64,000 nucleotides of DNA from positions 310,001 to 374,000 of the forward strand of contig JASFXZ010000004.1 in assembly GCA_032209605.1 (NCBI GenBank), written 5' to 3'. This document shows, one piece after another, positions 1 to 14,310 of this stretch. Position numbers and translations under genes: made by a program. This stretch comes from Mactromeris polynyma. Its lineage: Eukaryota; Mollusca; Bivalvia; Venerida; Mactridae. Each line of letters opens with the position of its first letter. The stretch's first letter is position 1. The notes under the pieces were generated by a model. It had not been told where the DNA came from and did no database searches. It saw nothing but the letters and a program-made list of their open reading frames with translations.

Positions 1-2060
1 ATGTTTGAAATTATTCTGGATTTCGCGAAACTATCCATTAAACAACTTTTCTTTAAAGGTGCTGAACTCCAGATTGAAAACAAATCGTCGTTTTTGCAAT
101 TCCGCAAAATATGTGTAGTTGTATCATCATACACGTAAATAAAAGCTGTAGATGGTGAATATTTGAATAATTTAAAGCAATTAGGCTAATTAAATCGCCG
201 TCGTAATATCGAGCAATCGGAGTTTTCCAGTTTAAAAATACCGCGGAGTTCCCATCTAGCATGCACCTCACGAGTCACATGATCAATTTGCAAAATAAAC
301 ATACACAATGGCGTGATCCACTAGTGACATCGAGGAGATAATTGTTCAGTGATTATTTATTTTCGTTGCGTGCAAATAAATAGTAAGTGACTTATAGCTA
401 CCTTGTTTACTGCATTTATTCTTTCTTTGCGCTGATGAATTGTTTGAATGACAGAGACGTTCCGAATGTGCATGAGCTCAATGTTTACGGTTCTATTTTT
501 AGATTTACAGGGTAGACTAACCCTAGTAAAATGTTCGATGGAAAAATACGAAAAACTACGCTATGACAATGTTTCGCAAGTAATGATGAATGAAAGTAAT
601 AATGTTTTAGAGCTTTACGTGCAACAATATCAAGATTTTGTAAATATTTGACAATTTTCTTTTTTTTTGCTCGCTCGTCAATCTGGAGTTCAGCACCTTT
701 AAGCAGCCTATGCTATTTGATATTCCGGGAATAACAAAGTGGGATGTACATTTAATGTTTGTGCCCAATCGCTCCGCTTTTCTTTTTAAAAAAAAGTCAT
801 CACGCCGATAAACGTGAAATTAATATGAATAAAGAACACATTAAATACTTCAACACTGGTTTTAAAAAATATGGTCTTAAATACGAGGATAAATTTGTGT
901 AAACACGCATTTATATTCGTATGTAATCCTTAATAATACACCCCATGTAAATAAGTGCCTTATTGTAGCAAAAACATATAATATCAACACTTGGTCATTT
1001 CTGAATTCACGACATCATTCCATGCGCAGATGCGTGCTTCTGTGATGAGTTCAGTACGAATGTGTTTTATAAGTGTGTGTGTAAATATGGACGCTTGTCT
1101 TTTGCCTTTCAGTTTATCTTCTGGCTGTCCATTGGATGGTCTCATAATACAATGTATGTTGTATATTGTTTAGAAAATAATTTACCTAAGATGGTTATTC
1201 CCCTTAAACGCATTTTTACGGTTTGTAATAAAATAATGCGACATTTACGAGTTTTAAAACCCAAGAAATGTGATTGAAATTGAAATTTTCAACAATATAT
1301 ACATTATTGAAGTCGTCATATAGACATTAACCAGATATGTTTGACCCTATTTCCTGACTTTAACGATATTAAATATATGTCTGGTAACAGCCGTTATCCC
1401 TCCCGCAATGCACTTCGCACAAAATAGCACATGCAAAGAACCAGACGATGTCAGTGAAATTGACTTTAAATATAGCAAAATATGCTTTTAACGTTAAACA
1501 AACATTTAAAGCATTTGAATGTTTCAGCAACGTGCAATGAACATGCAAAGCTTGGGAAACTGTTGCGAAAACAGATGAAAATAGACGGATATAAACAAGT
1601 TTGAAATCTTTAAGTTAGAAAGTCAGCATTGACATATTATAATTCACCATCCGGGCTATCACCGCCACGTCCAGTCCGCTCCGGGTGATGCCCGATAAGG
1701 CATGACACTATATGTTAAAATCAATACACGGATCAATACCTATATATATGAAATAAAAATCTTATCGTGTTGCAAAATTATATAACATCCATTCTCAGAG
1801 AAACTGCCAAAACCATGTCATATCCCTATGTTCACATTTTCGATCTCTGTTGTATTTTGTATTTAAGTTAAAGTTTAGCAACTATGCTGGTCAAAAGTGC
1901 TAACTGATCGTTTGCAGTTTAAAACACTTCACTGCATTTAGACTTTCACAAAGTCTCTATTAATTACCTCACCAATCATTGTCAAAATATTCCACGCACT
2001 AGTCATATTGATCCGAAGGATTAAGTCTTAGAACTGCACAGAGCACATGTTTACCGCAAA
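1..2060. other. No gene recognised
   Basis: AT-rich, apart from the hairpin at 1.65 kb nothing is recognisable. The few open frames are short and have no domain or splice context. Confidence 0.5.
1645..1700. repeat. GC-rich hairpin in AT-rich DNA
   Basis: ATCCGGGCTATCACCG and CCGGGTGATGCCCGAT pair imperfectly around a loop of 16 bases (arms 1,649-1,664 and 1,681-1,696). It stands out by base composition. No further context. Confidence 0.45.
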
Positions 2061-2073
2061 ACGTTGCATTAAG

Positions 2074-2448
2074 TCATTGGTACGTCTTGAAATAGGTATA
2101 CGGTGTTGCTAAATATTTCATTGACAGATGATACGCGTTATTGTCGTTTCTGCAAGCGGCACTTAGACGGCCGCTCGGGCTTGTGGCGAGAAAAGAACGA
2201 CTCCGGGAAATTGCAAGGGCACATGCATTGTGGTCCGTGCATTTAACGTATCTACAACTTTTGCGATTATTACGGCTAACATGTATTCTTACTTGCTTCA
2301 TAAAACTATGAACTATAATAAAGGTACGCAAGAGAAATGTGTGCCAGAGAAGCGACTTTTGTTCTCGCCAAAGTATTCGAAACTGTCTTGCGATGATATT
2401 ATGGATATCTTGCTGTCGCCTTGCGACCACTTTATTGGTACCGCATAG
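2074..2448. other. Coding-like stretch, unrecognised
   Basis: This piece has higher G+C than its surroundings and is open on both strands: minus 2,074-2,430 (118 codons) and plus 2,230-2,448 (72 codons, ending LSCDDIMDILLSPCDHFIGT). In a third reading just before (from about 2,130, plus) YCRFCKRHL and HMHCGPC look like zinc-ligand pairs. I recognise no family; it may be an exon or a decayed transposon piece. Confidence 0.2.
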
Positions 2449-3620
2449 TGCCCATAAGAGCTTATGGTACCCATCATAATGACCGCATTAGTTTTCCCCT
2501 CGGTCTCCTAAACGGTTGTGACTTAAGCTTTTTGTGTTAATGGATTCGGTTATGTAAGGGATGCAAAGAGAAGTTGCTAATCCGGAACTATTTTTATACA
2601 AATATGTTGAAATGTTGAAATACCAGAACATGCCACAATGATAAGCGAGATGAAGTAACTATTTAGTTACGTCATTATGTTAATTTCAAAGTCAATTATA
2701 AGATGTAAATAATATATAACTGTTAAAGATGTTGACACATTCAGAAAAGTTATTGCTCAGTTTAGGACCTCATTATATTGATGATTGTAACTGGTCGGCT
2801 CTATGATATTGCCCTTGCGTGAATCAGAAGACGAATATAGTTTCATGTCTAACCATGACTTCCGCTTAAAGTACTTACCTGCTTAATAGTGAAGGACATG
2901 TAATACCAAAATATATCGTTTTGCGAACTAATGTGAAAATGAGACCATTTTCGAAACCTTGCTATGCTCAATTAGATAGTAACTATGCCTTTAAAGAAAG
3001 AGATGATTTTCTATAATGTAAATGACATGGAATTAACTGGTTATAAAATGATTATATAACACAGCATATGCCATTTATTCTTGTTTATTCTAGTTACACA
3101 TTCTTATCATTTTACAAATGCGTGTAGAACCTTTATTTTGTATAAACCAAAATCGATCAGGCTTTCATTATCGATGTATCCGATTTATTGTGTATACATG
3201 TATAGTGGGAAGGTTGTTGAAAGCATATTTTCAATTACAATTACGAACGAATGAAAATGGTGTATACAACACCCCCAATACTCGATATTTAGGTAAACTC
3301 GATAATGAAAGAAACAGGGAATTCGAGTCATAACTTTATCCCGTTCATATACTGCTGAATATAAATTATGTTTGATTCTTGCGTATTTGCCGGTGGCATT
3401 ATTATTGTGCAATAAACATTCAAATGAATTGACAAAATGATCTGAAACAATGAATGTCCTTTTGACAAAATAACAACAACGTTGTCGAACTGTTCAATTC
3501 GTTTAAATAATAAATGATACTGATATCTGCTAATTCGATCAACATAAGATTTACCTTCTAGTAGAAACTTTCAGAAATTATATGAAATTTTACTGTCGGG
3601 TTAGAACTTTTACATACATA
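2449..3620. other. No gene recognised
   Basis: AT-rich intergenic sequence without visible motifs. Confidence 0.5.
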
Positions 3621-3624
3621 TTTC

Positions 3625-4080
3625 TAAGTGGCAGTCTCTGAGATTTTTGCCCCAAATGCACTGAGTCTCTATTCCGAGAAAATCGCAATAAATATGAAGT
3701 CATTAATAACAGCAGCTAGTTGAAACATTTCAGTAAACAAATATGATTTAGCGGTCAGCAGAAGCAAAACAATTATCGGTAAACAATGATACATTTATTT
3801 GTAACATATTATTGTATCTGCAAATGTATTTCCTGTATTAAATTTGCGAAACTCTAGTTTCGATGACAATATTAAAATTGTTGTAGATCTAATTCCCTAT
3901 AAACATGTCGCTTTGCAATATATTGTGTTATATAATGACCTACAAATATCCCTGCATTCAGAAATATTAATACCTCAATTTCGCACAGAAATGTCATATG
4001 GGCCAAAAATCTCAAAGAATGACACATATATACAATTACATATTGAAACCTTGCAGATAATATCACTCTTGTTTTAAAAT
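3625..4080. repeat. Paralogous block, left copy, segment 1
   Basis: CCCCAAATGCACTGAGTCTC, GCAGAAGCAAAACAATTATC and AATATTAATACCTCAATTTC recur at 48,080-48,530 in the same order and orientation with many differences. It is the leftmost piece of the duplicated flank. The open frames here are not conserved as protein. Confidence 0.7.
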
Positions 4081-7000
4081 GATTGACAAAACTGAATATA
4101 ACTTTAATCTACTTCGTAATTACCAGTGATAATTCTAAGACGGTAACCGCAATCCAACCGATCGAAACATTACTAAAGGTGTAGATCGAAATTATACGGC
4201 GCGCTTTGATCAAAACTATACGATGATTGTTACTCGGAACTGTACGGAAGGAATCGAATCTACATATATGTATCGTTGATAATGACCTTGTCTAAATTTA
4301 TATACACATGTAAGTATATTGTGTACATAAATAATTGCTTATATGCAGAACAGTTGAAATGCTACCGCCATGTTACAGCGTTATGTACTTTCGATTTCTC
4401 ACTTGGTCCTTTACCAGTATCTATGTAACATTTAAACGAAATATGATATACGATTCAAATGACCTTGTCTCAATAGTAACGGTATAAAAATATGAACATG
4501 TTAAAACTCGTATTTTATGACATACGTTAAGCCAATTTTGTATTATTTTAGCATGATACTGATGCATGAATAAATCATAATGCATTGGCATGAATCTATG
4601 TTATAATAAAGTAGTTTAAAAATTAAAATGTCGACTTACCATGTACAACAACCGTCTATACATCTAACAATAGTGGATATAACTGATAAAACTGCATGAT
4701 GTCAATATCACACTACCGGATGTGACACAAGGAAGTTACTAAAATGTTATCTTAGTTCATTTTTGTAAAATTATCAATTGAGTCAATTGTGATATTTAAA
4801 ACTTGTAAAATATCAATCACAGTAAAGTAAAAATTATTATCTAAATGGGATATATGCATATACATGTACTAGTTTGATACAATTGCTTTATATCAAATAA
4901 GTGTTACAGTATTGTGTGATGTGTGAGTGGTATAGTTTGCTCGTTTTAGGATTTGAAGAAATTCCCAAAATGTTAGATGTGTAAATGTCTGTGTTCAAAG
5001 ATCTATTACATACTTAATATTTCAATATAACAATAATTAAGTCAGCAACTGGGAGTCTAAAATCATAATTGCTGTTTGGCAAAATATTTTGCTCGCAGAA
5101 TGTAATAAGTGATATATACACACAATATGCATGTATATATGACTGTTGTGACCATTCATTAATGTTTGTGTTTATATTGTGTATATATTGTGTATGTTTG
5201 TCTGAAATTTGTACTTCAATTAATCAATATTCTGGTGTTGTTAAATTGTTAAATGAAAGATGTATGCGTGTAGAACAATAGTATATACAACAATATATTT
5301 ATTATACTCCTAATGAAAGGGAAAGTACTAGAAGGTGTGTGTTTAGGTCTGGCTGTGCATATGTGCGTGCGTCAGTCATATTTAATAGTGTAGCAACGAT
5401 CGTTAGAGGAGAAGTGACAAGTGCAGGAACCGTAACTTCCATTCAAATAAATGTGTAATTACCTCCATTTGTTATGTTTATGTCTGAGCCATATTCAATT
5501 GTGTGTACTAGTATTAACGTTTTCATTGGAAATATATTTCCCCACCATTAGATTATAGTGGTGGCAGAATGATAGTATATATTTTCATACAAATGTTATT
5601 TTACATATTATATATAATTCAATGTTTGTGTGATGGAGGGGCCGAGGAAACATGGGATAGGATACGATTCCTGACTAATAGGAGTTTGACACGACTCATG
5701 ATCCCGGTAAACAGATATTTCCTGATTTTCAACATATCCCGAGAGTGGGTGAATTAGCATCTTTAACTGTGGTGGTGATTTAGACAAAATGCTTGGCTCT
5801 AGGATGAAGAATATTAGACTCCAACAAAAACAAATAGCTTACTGCTCCTGGGACAGCAACATTGATAGGTGCATAAATGGTGTGTAGTATTTTAAAAAAT
5901 CAGGCAGATATACTAGTTTGGCTTTCCCTCGTTTTGTGGTAGATTTTATCATTTGTTCGTAAATGAGCTTTTATGTAGTTGTGTATGTACGTTAAAATGT
6001 TGAAGTATTTAAATGTTTAAGTTTATTGGTAAAGCCTGACGTCTATCTAAAATGTTTTAGGCGTTGTTTTATCATTTAAATAGTATGTGCAAGTCGTGCA
6101 CGTACCTATGGGTAGATTTAAAGCGATTTTGAAATATAATTAGAACTTTGAAATTTAAAAAAAAAATATGTTTGCGTTTTTCGCATATACGCTCTTAGGC
6201 AAAATCTTATTTTAGTATGCGTATCTGCGAGACGCCAGTGTGCCATTGAATCAATTCGGTGAACATAACCCTAACCCAATCCCATCACCAGGCCTTCTAA
6301 CACTAACACTTTTAGATTTTGGTATATGCATATACTTGGAACTTCATTACGCAAACCTGGGACTAATATATACAGGGATAGGCAACGGAATTTTCGGCCA
6401 ATAAACTTGTCGTTGATTCGTTCGACGCATGCGCACTGTGATCGTACGTAGGCGCTTAAGACAAACCTAGCGACATATATCGTCTTTTGTTTACTAATTA
6501 TGACAAATTATCAATAAATGTAATAATCAAAATAGTCGTTAGAGGAAAGGTTTTTTTTATATTTATTCTTCCATTACATTTTAAAGCATAAATCCTGTCG
6601 TAAAGTGGGACGAGACTTCTTTTTCGGACCGGGAACATTCAGACAAAATGGTTTGTAGGGAGTCGAAGGTTATAGAAATGCCTTTATAGTTGTATTATCA
6701 TCATCATGTCGGTGTCCTTTTACAGATGACATAGAGATGTGTGTCAAGTAACATTTTTTACCAGCATCTTTGTGAAATAATTGCCTAAATTATGTAATTT
6801 AAATATTGCATTTTTTTACAAAATCACCATTTTTTCTGTGATTTGAGACGGGTTTAAACATTATTTATAGAGATGTATTTACATTTAAGTTTTTGAATAT
6901 TACAATGCGTCTTTGGATTGATGACAAATGTACACGTTTCGTGATATATTTTATAACAATTTCTGTGCAAGAAAAATATGATAAAATACTGGTTTAAATT

Positions 7001-10000
7001 ATGCAGCTTTTTGAAAAAATTCTCCACTTTCGCCTCGATATTGATTGTACTCGCATTTATATATTCTTACAAAATATGGTTTCATAGGTATTGGTATATG
7101 TAATCAACAATACATGTGAATTTTAAGAGAACAGAAAATTATTTGACTAAACTAAAATAATTAACCTGTGCGATCATTTAATGAAGTATTTGTACATGTT
7201 AAGTGCTTCACCAGATATTTAAAAAAATGATACTAACACATCTATAGCTATAAACAATTGCATAAACAAATTCTTTACATTTTGGCAACATAAGAGAAAT
7301 AATATAAATTGCAGATGACACTTCTTAACTTTCCTGTATATAGATGTCAGATTGGGAATGCAAATTTTGATTGGTTGTATATTGGAGTCCGACTGGGCCA
7401 GACACAGTGAGATGCTAATTAGCGGTTTGGACAAGATTGACTTCTAGATAGTGCACACAGGGGCCAATATTGTTAATATTGCGTAACATTATATAACGTA
7501 TCCAACCTGATATTGTCCTTGTTTCCTGTTGATTAATCAACAACATTGCAGTCGTAAAGTGGTCGTGTGTTTCGATAGCGATTTGACACTTAATATTGGT
7601 GAACTGTCGACAAGGCATTGTCACCATTACATGTTAACATTAATAGCATCTTTCAGAGATAGCACAGTCATTTCAATCAAAGTTAGTAGTACAATAGTCA
7701 GATGCCTCACAATGGAATCTTTGGATCACATCGTTTTATTAGAACAGTAAAGTATTTTGTATCACAAAGGTCTCTGGACCAGTACTGTCAGAACAGCCAA
7801 TCAACTGTGTGTAGACCATTGTGTAGTTATTGTCCAATATAGTTATAGTCGATCAATACCTTATGAACCTCTGGGAAAACAAGTCCAAGCGCGCTTGTAG
7901 TCTACTGGCATATCAAATAATTTAAACTAATTTTCTAAGTATGCAGGCTATAATATTATTATGAAGTACCGCTATTTGGCGCTTGCAGATATAATATATA
8001 TATCTGAACCCAGGGTGGAATAACGTTGAATCTGAGTCACGGTTGAATAAATGGAATTCTGAACTTACAGTTGCGTACAAATGTTTATGGACCCGCGGTT
8101 TGTCTCATACATGGGGTTAAGGTTAAGGCATTTGATAAGGGTTATAATTAGGGCATTGTGGTAGGCGTTAGGGATTAGGGCCAGTGGTTAGGGGTTAGTG
8201 TTAGTGTTTAACAAGAGTCATCATAATGGGAGGGAAAATTTTGCTCGCGTCTGTGGTGTTGAGAGAAACAGGTTTGGGAGAGGTTGTGTATGGTTTGTGG
8301 CAATGCACATCAGCACACTGCATGGCGAACGCAGCAAATGATCTGAACGTCTTCACTTAGTCTTAGTTAAAACTGTTCTTCACTAATGACTAAAAAACAA
8401 CACTGATCGCAGCTATTCTTTAATTATTAGCACACATAATATTTATAGGTACAATTAATATAGATATATCAACGTAATACAAAATTAACAACTCTCTAGA
8501 CTGTGCATGTCGTATGCATGTATATGTAATGTTTATTAGAATATAATTGAAAATAAAATGCGTTTTACATGTCTATTAGATAACTGAAATGAGAAATATA
8601 TAATGATAACAATATGATTAAAAACTACAAAATGAAGAAAAAAGTAAATTGCTTCATAATATAATGTTTATGTTAAATCGCAAACTAAATCTCCTTAATC
8701 ATGTTTCGTATCTATGATACAATGAGCATTTAATGTTAAATACCTATGACAAAATTACCTATGTAAAATGATATACTCAAATAATATAATTATGCATGAA
8801 CTGGGCACTTGTTAACGCACACCTAATTACATTAAAGAATAAGGTATACGGTTCTTATTTTATTTATAATATTTTTTAGTTTTACATGGATTCCAATAAA
8901 CCATCGTTATTGAAATATAGTTGACTATATCAGTCAATGTTTTCTTACGATACTTGTAACACGCATGTGCAGCAATTATACTTAACAGTGTTTACAAATA
9001 CATGTGCAGCGCGTCAAAAAATACATGTTCATCATCAGAAAATTCAACCCAACATCATCGTAACTATGTTCTACCGCACTAACATACCTGATAAGAGCAG
9101 TCAATACTTATCACACCATATATATTTTAGTATAATACAAATAATAATGTCCTAATCAATATAACAACAATTCAATTCTGGTAAATGTCAGTGTTCTCAC
9201 AGCAATACATTTTCTAGTAGTGAAAATCAACGGTAACAATTGACGCAACACTAATAACAATAACAATGATACTAACAACGATCTCAATTCATGGTTTCCT
9301 AACGTAGTTTTATAATATTAATATATGTTACTACTGATCATCATTATGAGAGCGGTTGATGAACATTCTTATTCGATTTGTTGTTTGAAAACGTTGTAGT
9401 ATATTGCTATACGGTGTACATGTAATCAATTCGTAATTCCTACAGCATCAAGTTGCTTCTTCACTCGAGCTATGTAATTGTTGTACCTGCAATAATCGAT
9501 TACAGTTGTAACCAAACATATTTATAACCTGACAAAACTATTACTGGCTTAGGTGTTTGATAAACAGTATGTTGTAAAGAGGTATATACATTACATATTA
9601 TAATTATAAGGCAATACAACATCTAAACAATGTTGAAAACAAATTGAGTTTTGTTTAGTAATGAGCATGATGTTATATATGAAATGTTTGTATCATTAAA
9701 AAATCACAAAATTCACCAAAAACAACATTTATAAATATTAAATATTGTATATATATACATATATCTAATTATATACATGTACATGTCCAACGTTCTGGCT
9801 CATCGCAAGATTCCACATATCTGATTGATACTGGCTCGATGCTATAACCGATTATATATAGGCTACTTTAACGTATATCATGGTCATTATCGGTCCGACT
9901 TAATTAGCCACCACGCTGTGTTTAGCCAGCATAATGAAATAGCCATGGGCTGTACTGATTTATCAGAATGTATATACATTTTTGTATTTGTTTAAGTCTC

Positions 10001-10140
10001 ATTAATATACATTTGTTTCGGTTAAAATGTATATCACTACTCAAATTAAGTTAAAAGAGACTATAAATTACAAACAAAAGTACACACACTACTTAACTAT
10101 TAACATATTGACAAAAACACATATTATTATGTCATACAAT
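4081..10140. other. No gene recognised over 6 kb
   Basis: Only the telomere-like repeats at 8.1 kb stand out. No open frame with a recognisable domain, no tRNA, no clear transposon was seen on either strand. Confidence 0.5.
8100..8215 (+). repeat. Degenerate telomere-like (TTAGGG-type) repeats
   Basis: GGGTTAAGGTTAAGG, GATAAGGGTTATAATTAGGG, GCGTTAGGGATTAGGG and GGTTAGGGGTTAGTGTTAG follow each other irregularly. A short complementary stretch (AACCCTAACCCAATCCC) is at 6,265. Internal, decayed; likely an old interstitial telomere-like repeat. Confidence 0.6.
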
Positions 10141-10310
10141 ATATATATATAACTGCTTCATAACACACAACTTAATCCTGTCCAGACGTAATATTTTTCT
10201 TATCTTTTTATTTAAATCCCTATTCATGGTGCACGTATTTAAGGTTTATGTCTGAATGTCAACTTTCTTGATTCTGTTTCCATTTTTAAGGTATGATACC
10301 CACCCGAAGG
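10141..10310. repeat. Paralogous block, left copy, segment 2
   Basis: AACTGCTTCATAACACACAA, CCAGACGTAA and GTATTTAAGGTTTATGTC match 54,855-55,010, which is downstream of the TRIM-like gene. So this piece was once next to a TRIM-like copy that is now gone on this side. Confidence 0.65.
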
Positions 10311-12460
10311 TAAATGCAACTTGTATTAATCGAATATGTACTATAATGCGGAATAAATTTTAAAATTTCATAAACATTTTACCGTTCTAAAAGCAATTGA
10401 TTGCTATATGTCTGTGTCCAACTTTCCTCCATAGCTTGCCTTGTAATATATTCCTTCAGTACCATCTTCTTCCACCCTCTAGTTAACCCCTCCAATTCTC
10501 CAAGATAGTTTTGATAATTAGCCAGACAATTCATTAAACGTCAATTATACCGATGTTTGCCCTTACACCTCCTTTACTCATAATGTTTCGTGTGCTGGTG
10601 TTTCCCTGGGATCTGGGAGGTGTTGTCGTGTGAATGTGGCGCTCCTTTTAACAGCTTAATCATGCCTTTAAATTATTATTCAATGCATGAATTCACCCCT
10701 TAATTTGATGTTTCAAGTACCTTTAAAGCATTTATCTTATCAGAACGATATATGTATGGTACATAATTGTATTTAGAATAGTTTCACAATTTGTGTTACA
10801 TTCCCAGTTACATTTGCATGCATTGTGTTTTTCAATTTAATTTGTCTAATTGTAATATCATTATGCTTTATCTTACTATCTTGTTTGTCCATTGTCTATG
10901 TGCTTTCGTATATTTTCTAACGATGTTTAACGACTGCAACCATGGACGATGCGGTACAATACGATAAGGACTAATACTGCGTATAATAATTGGGGTATCG
11001 TATAAAACGGTGCGATACAATACACTGTATAATGAAATGCTTCGACACTTTAATTAATCGTCAATTCATAAATAAATAATAAGATACGGTACGGCGAGGT
11101 TCGGAAGTATTGGATAATATGCAGAAAATGTATGAACCAAATCATCCAGTGTCTTATATCTATGACAAAATATCGTTAGATCAGGTATTTGAGGCGAGTT
11201 GCAAAACTTGATCATTGTTATAATTACATAATCATTAGGAACACATGTAAACTGTGATAGTGATGTAAATATACCCATCTAATCAGATAGTTTGATCAAT
11301 ATGTAATGTTATTAACTGTGTATAAAATGTCTTTGTATAACCTGATTTTTCAATTAAGACAATGGGTATTGATAACGCGCGATGTTGAAAATAAATATAC
11401 TGTATCGTTACAATATATAATCAGTTCTATTTAAACTCGTGTTCCATTGTACACAGTTATATGATTGTATTGTGTTTTTCAAACATACTTGTAGGTTCTA
11501 ATCATATTTATATAAATCGGTATTAAATATTTTATGTAATTAATATACAACAAATGTATGTAAAACTGTTTTCACATATTTTGTAAGGAATGACATTCTT
11601 ACCGACGAACGTATTTTTATTTCATTCAATTTCACACAATGTGATAAATAATACACTTTACTTCTGAATCCTTCTGAGAAATTTCGCTATCAATAAAGAA
11701 AATAAAATGGGACATTTTCTGACATGAAAAACTCATATTATTTTTTATGTTAAGAAAGCTAATGCCAGTCTTTGCTTTTTATCACAACGACACATTATAA
11801 AATCATGCCCGCTCTGTTCAAATCCCTACTTTCGTTTTCATGTCTCAAATTCAGAAACTTCCGGTTTACAAATGTTAATATCTAACAGAAAATATTTGTA
11901 AAATGAAATGTAATTTTGGTTGTATGAAACTAAGAAGAGGGAAACAATGCATTGCCTCTTTAAAGACGACGAGGAAGGAAAGAACACGGAACCAGAAAAT
12001 AGTGTGTACGATTTAGTGAGAAAGTATGCTTTTACGCATATATGTAAAACAATAAATTCAGATTGCACATGATGCAAGCTCATGTTTGTTTTCATTATGA
12101 CTCTACACAATACAGTGAAAACTCTCTCATCCGAAATTGGTCGAACTAAGAAAACCGTTCCGATTAAAAGATTGCCTGACAATAATGATACTCTGTTTTC
12201 ATGCACATAAGCATTCATACGTATTACAGAGGACAAAAAGGGCATTATACCGTCACTGTGCTATAAAACATTTTCCCATGTAAGGATATCTTAATCTACC
12301 AAGCTAAACACACTTTCCGAACAGTGATATACTCGAACGTCTATCGCAACAGCATATGTCGTTTTTACTTCAAATTATACAAGCAGTGTAGGTCTGACAT
12401 TTACTAAGTCAGTGCTTAGAGAAGGTATGCGTAGTACCGCCTTGAAACAATGTTCAGTTT
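10311..12460. other. No gene recognised
   Basis: AT-rich. The minus frame 11,838-12,245 (135 codons) has no domain, signal or splice context, and I do not regard it as a gene. Confidence 0.45.
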
Positions 12461-12464
12461 TGAA

Positions 12465-12620
12465 TTAAAAACTTATTTATGTTACCTCTGCTATTAAACA
12501 TGTTATTGCAAATCTTCACGATTGTTTCTTGTGTTACTATTCAGTACTCGCACCTACTTCTAGTATTGTATTTTTGCGCATCAAACCTCTCAGGCGTGTG
12601 TCGAACTCATGACCTTATGT
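12465..12620. repeat. Paralogous block, left copy, segment 3
   Basis: CGATTGTTTCTTGTGTTAC, TCTAGTATTGTATTTTTGC and AGGCGTGTGTCGAACT match 55,520-55,615 in the same order and orientation. Confidence 0.7.
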
Positions 12621-12847
12621 AGTACTTGGGACAGTACATTTAAAACACTGCTCAGATGCAAATATATGAGAGAATTATATTAAGCTTCCAAATACATCGT
12701 ATTATCTAATCATGTTCAATTGTTCATGATATGCGAAAACATAGACATTATAATTAATTGTTATCACAAACATTATAACTATATTAAGTTATTTCGTGTT
12801 GTGATATTTTGATTTGATACATTACATGCTGACATTATTCTGGTTAT

Positions 12848-13047
12848 ATATCAAACAATAAGAGTAAAGTATGTGCCTAAATAAAGAAACTTCAATTTGA
12901 TTTAGGGAATTTACGACTGTGTTTTTTGATGAACAACCGTCATTTTAAATATCAAACAATAAGAGTAAAGTATGTGCCTAAATAAAGAAACTTCAATTTG
13001 ATTTAGGGAATTTACGACTGTGTTTTTTGATGAACAACCGTCATTTT
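12848..13047. repeat. Tandem duplication, two nearly identical 101-bp copies
   Basis: Copy 1 (12,848-12,948) and copy 2 (12,949-13,047) both run from ATATCAAACAATAAGAG to GAACAACCGTCATTTT and look identical base for base over about 98 bp. The near identity means a very recent duplication or an assembly artefact. Confidence 0.9.
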
Positions 13048-13369
13048 CATCAAACGATAATCACCACGTTATGTAGTTGAATGTCATTACTAATCACTAG
13101 CTAGATAAAACCAAATACATATTGCTGTCGAAATTGTACATCGGCGTATTTTTGTTGGTTGATATAGAAATTACAAATCATCTGCAAACCAGTACATGTA
13201 AAAATACGTAAATAAGTGTTGAAGTATGATTGTTTTGTACCAGTACATAACACTATGTCTGTTTTTTAAATGGAGAAACAAATGACATTATTTGGATTTA
13301 AGAGCAAAAAATGGGATTCAGCTATTGACAAATTGATATCCTTCAACTTGAAAACTGGAAGTATAACTT

Positions 13370-14310
13370 CAACTGATAAGTAATGCGATAATATTAAAAT
13401 TATCCCAGTGCTAACCCATGTACTCTTCCCGGTATCATGGGATTTATAAAAAAGTAACTCGCGCAGCCAAGGTGATATGTGTATGTTCGATGTGTTATCG
13501 TAAATGCGATAAAGGTTATCATTATATCGAAAGCTTCAACTTGCCTGATTAACATGACTGTATGATAAATAAACATAATATAATATGGTTGGATTGCGTA
13601 TTTACTTATATCAGTTAGTGAAGTCATCTACCTGTATTACAGCAGTCATAAACATTATAAGAAATTAATTTATGCATTATAGACTGAAAATATGCGTCGT
13701 CCTTGTATATTCCATGACTATGTAAAGACAGCATCTTAAAAACTGTTGGGAATTCATTATGCAATAAGTACACAATGAATTATCCTCTTCAGCAAAGTAT
13801 AGACGTACATATTTAGTTATGTGGATTTTATTTATATATGTAATTACAGTGATACGTTGCCATCTATTATTTTGTATATGTCACAATCCTATAAACATTT
13901 ATAGGTTTATACAATAAAACACTAGTACATGTAGTGATATATGTAAAAACAAAATAGTACGTTATACAGTGTACATGCATGACACGAAACCAAAAACACT
14001 GCATTTTCGGAAAGCAAGCATGATAAGAATATTGTGTCAACAGCCTAATCCAACTTAATCTTTGAAATTGATATTCAGATATACGTATTACGCAATAACG
14101 TCAGTGGTACTTATCGTATTTTGTTTTAAATAAAACGAACAAGTTTCTACAATATGGGTCCAAAAATGGAGTTTTGAAATATACATGTACATGCAACCAA
14201 TTTGTTTTTTTGTTGGCAACATGAATGCATTAAGGTGGCGTTTTTTAAAAACGTAGTCAATGACACACTGACGTGTCGGCTTACTGATAAAATACACAAG
14301 AACAGACTAT
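13370..14310. repeat. Copy of the upstream flank of the TRIM-like genes
   Basis: AGTGCTAACCCATGT (13,407), TATTACAGCAGTCATAAACA, TATTCCATGACTATG and ACGTATTACGCAATAACG match 51,140, 51,357, 51,430 and 52,231 upstream of the intact TRIM-like gene; part of it also matches 49,010-49,120 upstream of the deleted copy. No TRIM coding remains follow on this side. Confidence 0.7.

Noticed and set aside
8100..8215. A real telomere end
   Set aside because: The TTAGGG-like words are irregular, short and internal.
11838..12245. 135-codon open frame, minus strand
   Set aside because: No recognisable motif or splice signals.
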